Below are positions 63,253 through 64,000 of a stretch of DNA of 64,000 nt, piece after piece. The first letter of the stretch is position 1. The number at the start of each line of letters is the position of its first letter. Both the position numbers and the translations under genes were made by a program. The notes beneath the pieces were generated by a model, which was not told the origin of the DNA, ran no database searches, and was given only the letters and a program-made list of their open reading frames with translations. Source of the DNA: Fontisphaera persica (GTDB taxonomy: Bacteria > Verrucomicrobiota > Verrucomicrobiia > Limisphaerales > Fontisphaeraceae); NCBI RefSeq assembly GCF_024832785.1, contig NZ_CP116615.1:2046001-2110000 (forward strand). Reading direction: 5' to 3'.

Positions 63253-63750
63253 TCAACGTGCCGTGTTCGTTTGTGCAGTCGGCGATATGCTGAGTTGTCC
63301 CGTCCTTTGGGCTTCTGCTAATACCCCAACAATCTTTGGTTTTGGTGGGAGAGCGTTTGCCAAGTCAATGACGGTTCGGCCTGAGTTGTCTTTGCGGTTT
63401 ATATCGGCACCTTTGTCGATCAGGTATTTCACAAGCCCAACAGAATCATCACCCCGACTCACTGCCATCATCAACGGCGTCTCCCCGTCTTTTGACGCTA
63501 AGTTTATATCTGCGCCAGCGGCGAGCAACTCTGGTATGACGTTCGTGTTATTGTGAAACACAGCCGCCAGCAACGGTGTCCAGCCGAACTTCACAGGAGA
63601 CGAGTAGTTCACGTTTGCACCTGCCCTCAGCGCCGCCTTGACTCCCGGAAGGTTGCCCGCCTCAGCAGCATCCAGCAGGTCGATATTCGGGTTGGTCTGG
63701 TTACAGGAGCACAGCAGACAGATCGAAAGAACGCATAACAGTCTTTGCAT
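63253..63750 (-). CDS. Immunity 15: ankyrin-repeat lipoprotein
   Basis: Intact 165-residue frame. MQRLLCVLSICLLCSC is a lipoprotein signal with C16 as anchor. Four ankyrin repeats follow: LLDAAEAGNLPGVKAALRAG, TPLLAAVFHNNTNVIPELLA, TPLMMAVSRGDDSVGLVKYL, and GRTVIDLANALPP. Ankyrin proteins are frequent immunity partners of secreted toxins. It lies 27 bases after the stop of toxin 15. Confidence 0.7.
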   Translation of the reverse strand: MQRLLCVLSICLLCSCNQTNPNIDLLDAAEAGNLPGVKAALRAGANVNYSSPVKFGWTPLLAAVFHNNTNVIPELLAAGADINLASKDGETPLMMAVSRGDDSVGLVKYLIDKGADINRKDNSGRTVIDLANALPPKPKIVGVLAEAQRTGQLSISPTAQTNTAR

Positions 63751-63777
63751 CGTGTCAAATTACGTGACTGAGTTAAT

Positions 63778-64000
63778 TTACTTTGATCCCGTCCGCGTTG
63801 CTGAAACGTACTGCACTACACCATAAGCAGTGCCGGTGCTACGGGTTCCGTTATCCTGGGGAAGGAAATTGTTGGAGTGTATTTGGCGGTTAGCTTCCAA
63901 CGCTTGTTGAGTGTCATCCGGAAATTTGCAGCCGCAGCTCGTGTCACAGGCGCGGTGGTTGTCCCAAAGGCATCAAAATGCGCTTGCCGCCAGCTTCAAA
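63778..64000 (-). CDS. C-terminus of toxin 15 (gene enters from right edge)
   Basis: The last ~70 codons of a leftward gene: CGCKFPDDTQQALEANRQIH, FLPQDNGTRSTGTAYGVVQY, then VSATRTGSK and TAA at 63778. No family recognised. Position upstream of an ankyrin lipoprotein implies another RHS-type toxin whose core lies beyond the window. Confidence 0.5.

Overview
The 64 kb window looks like accessory DNA from a bacterial genome or metagenomic contig, probably a Verrucomicrobiota-type organism. That guess is an inference from the moderately high GC, the palindromic intergenic repeats and the style of the RHS proteins; no rRNA, tRNA or housekeeping marker is present to confirm it. Nearly every long gene is broken by single-base indels. 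In the RHS copies, where the same sequence can be compared many times, the breaks fall at runs of about five C or G that read one base short, so many 'pseudogenes' here are probably intact genes with sequence errors. Genes are therefore described across frameshifts.

Layout. (1) 1-27.2 kb is a defence island. At the left edge a DISARM class 1-like pair (DrmD-type helicase, then the start of a DrmMI-type methylase) runs leftward out of the window. Next come a giant sacsin-like protein with two GHKL ATPase domains (4058-11737) and a SNF2 helicase with an N-terminal tudor-like region (11839-14574), facing a convergent PLD-like gene whose HKD motif is degenerate (14753-15965). After a 1 kb internally deleted insertion sequence there is a second rightward operon: small HTH protein, PLD-SNF2 helicase, Eco57I-class N6-adenine methylase interrupted by a 1.4 kb IS, and a DUF3644/HEPN-like gene flanked by two copies of the methylase 3' end. 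(2) 27.3-31.5 kb is a degraded mobilisation module: relaxase, MobC and small HTH/RHH proteins. (3) 32.2-33.6 kb holds two tandem paralogous genes of an unrecognised family. (4) 34.7-64 kb is an array, all on the minus strand, of about fifteen RHS C-terminal toxin modules, most followed at once by a small immunity gene. The array is interrupted only by a DUF4143 ATPase gene (36.8-38.0 kb), an IS3 remnant and dispersed repeats.

How it works together. The left part would combine DNA methylation, SNF2 motors, PLD-type nuclease folds and a putative HEPN effector against foreign DNA. The right part is a store of alternative RHS toxin tips with cognate immunity genes. Most units repeat the same RHS tip sequence ending in the GRWLSRDP and DPLGL-like motifs, then diverge completely; toxin stop and immunity start usually overlap as ATGA. 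At least four toxins carry zincin motifs, others look caspase-like, permuted-papain-like, DUF4258-like, DUF6973-like and HNH-like. Most immunity proteins are lipoproteins or membrane proteins, which suggests that many of the toxins act in the envelope or periplasm. A pair of about 100 bp MITE-like elements links the two halves, one at the 3' end of the sacsin-like gene and one in the RHS array.
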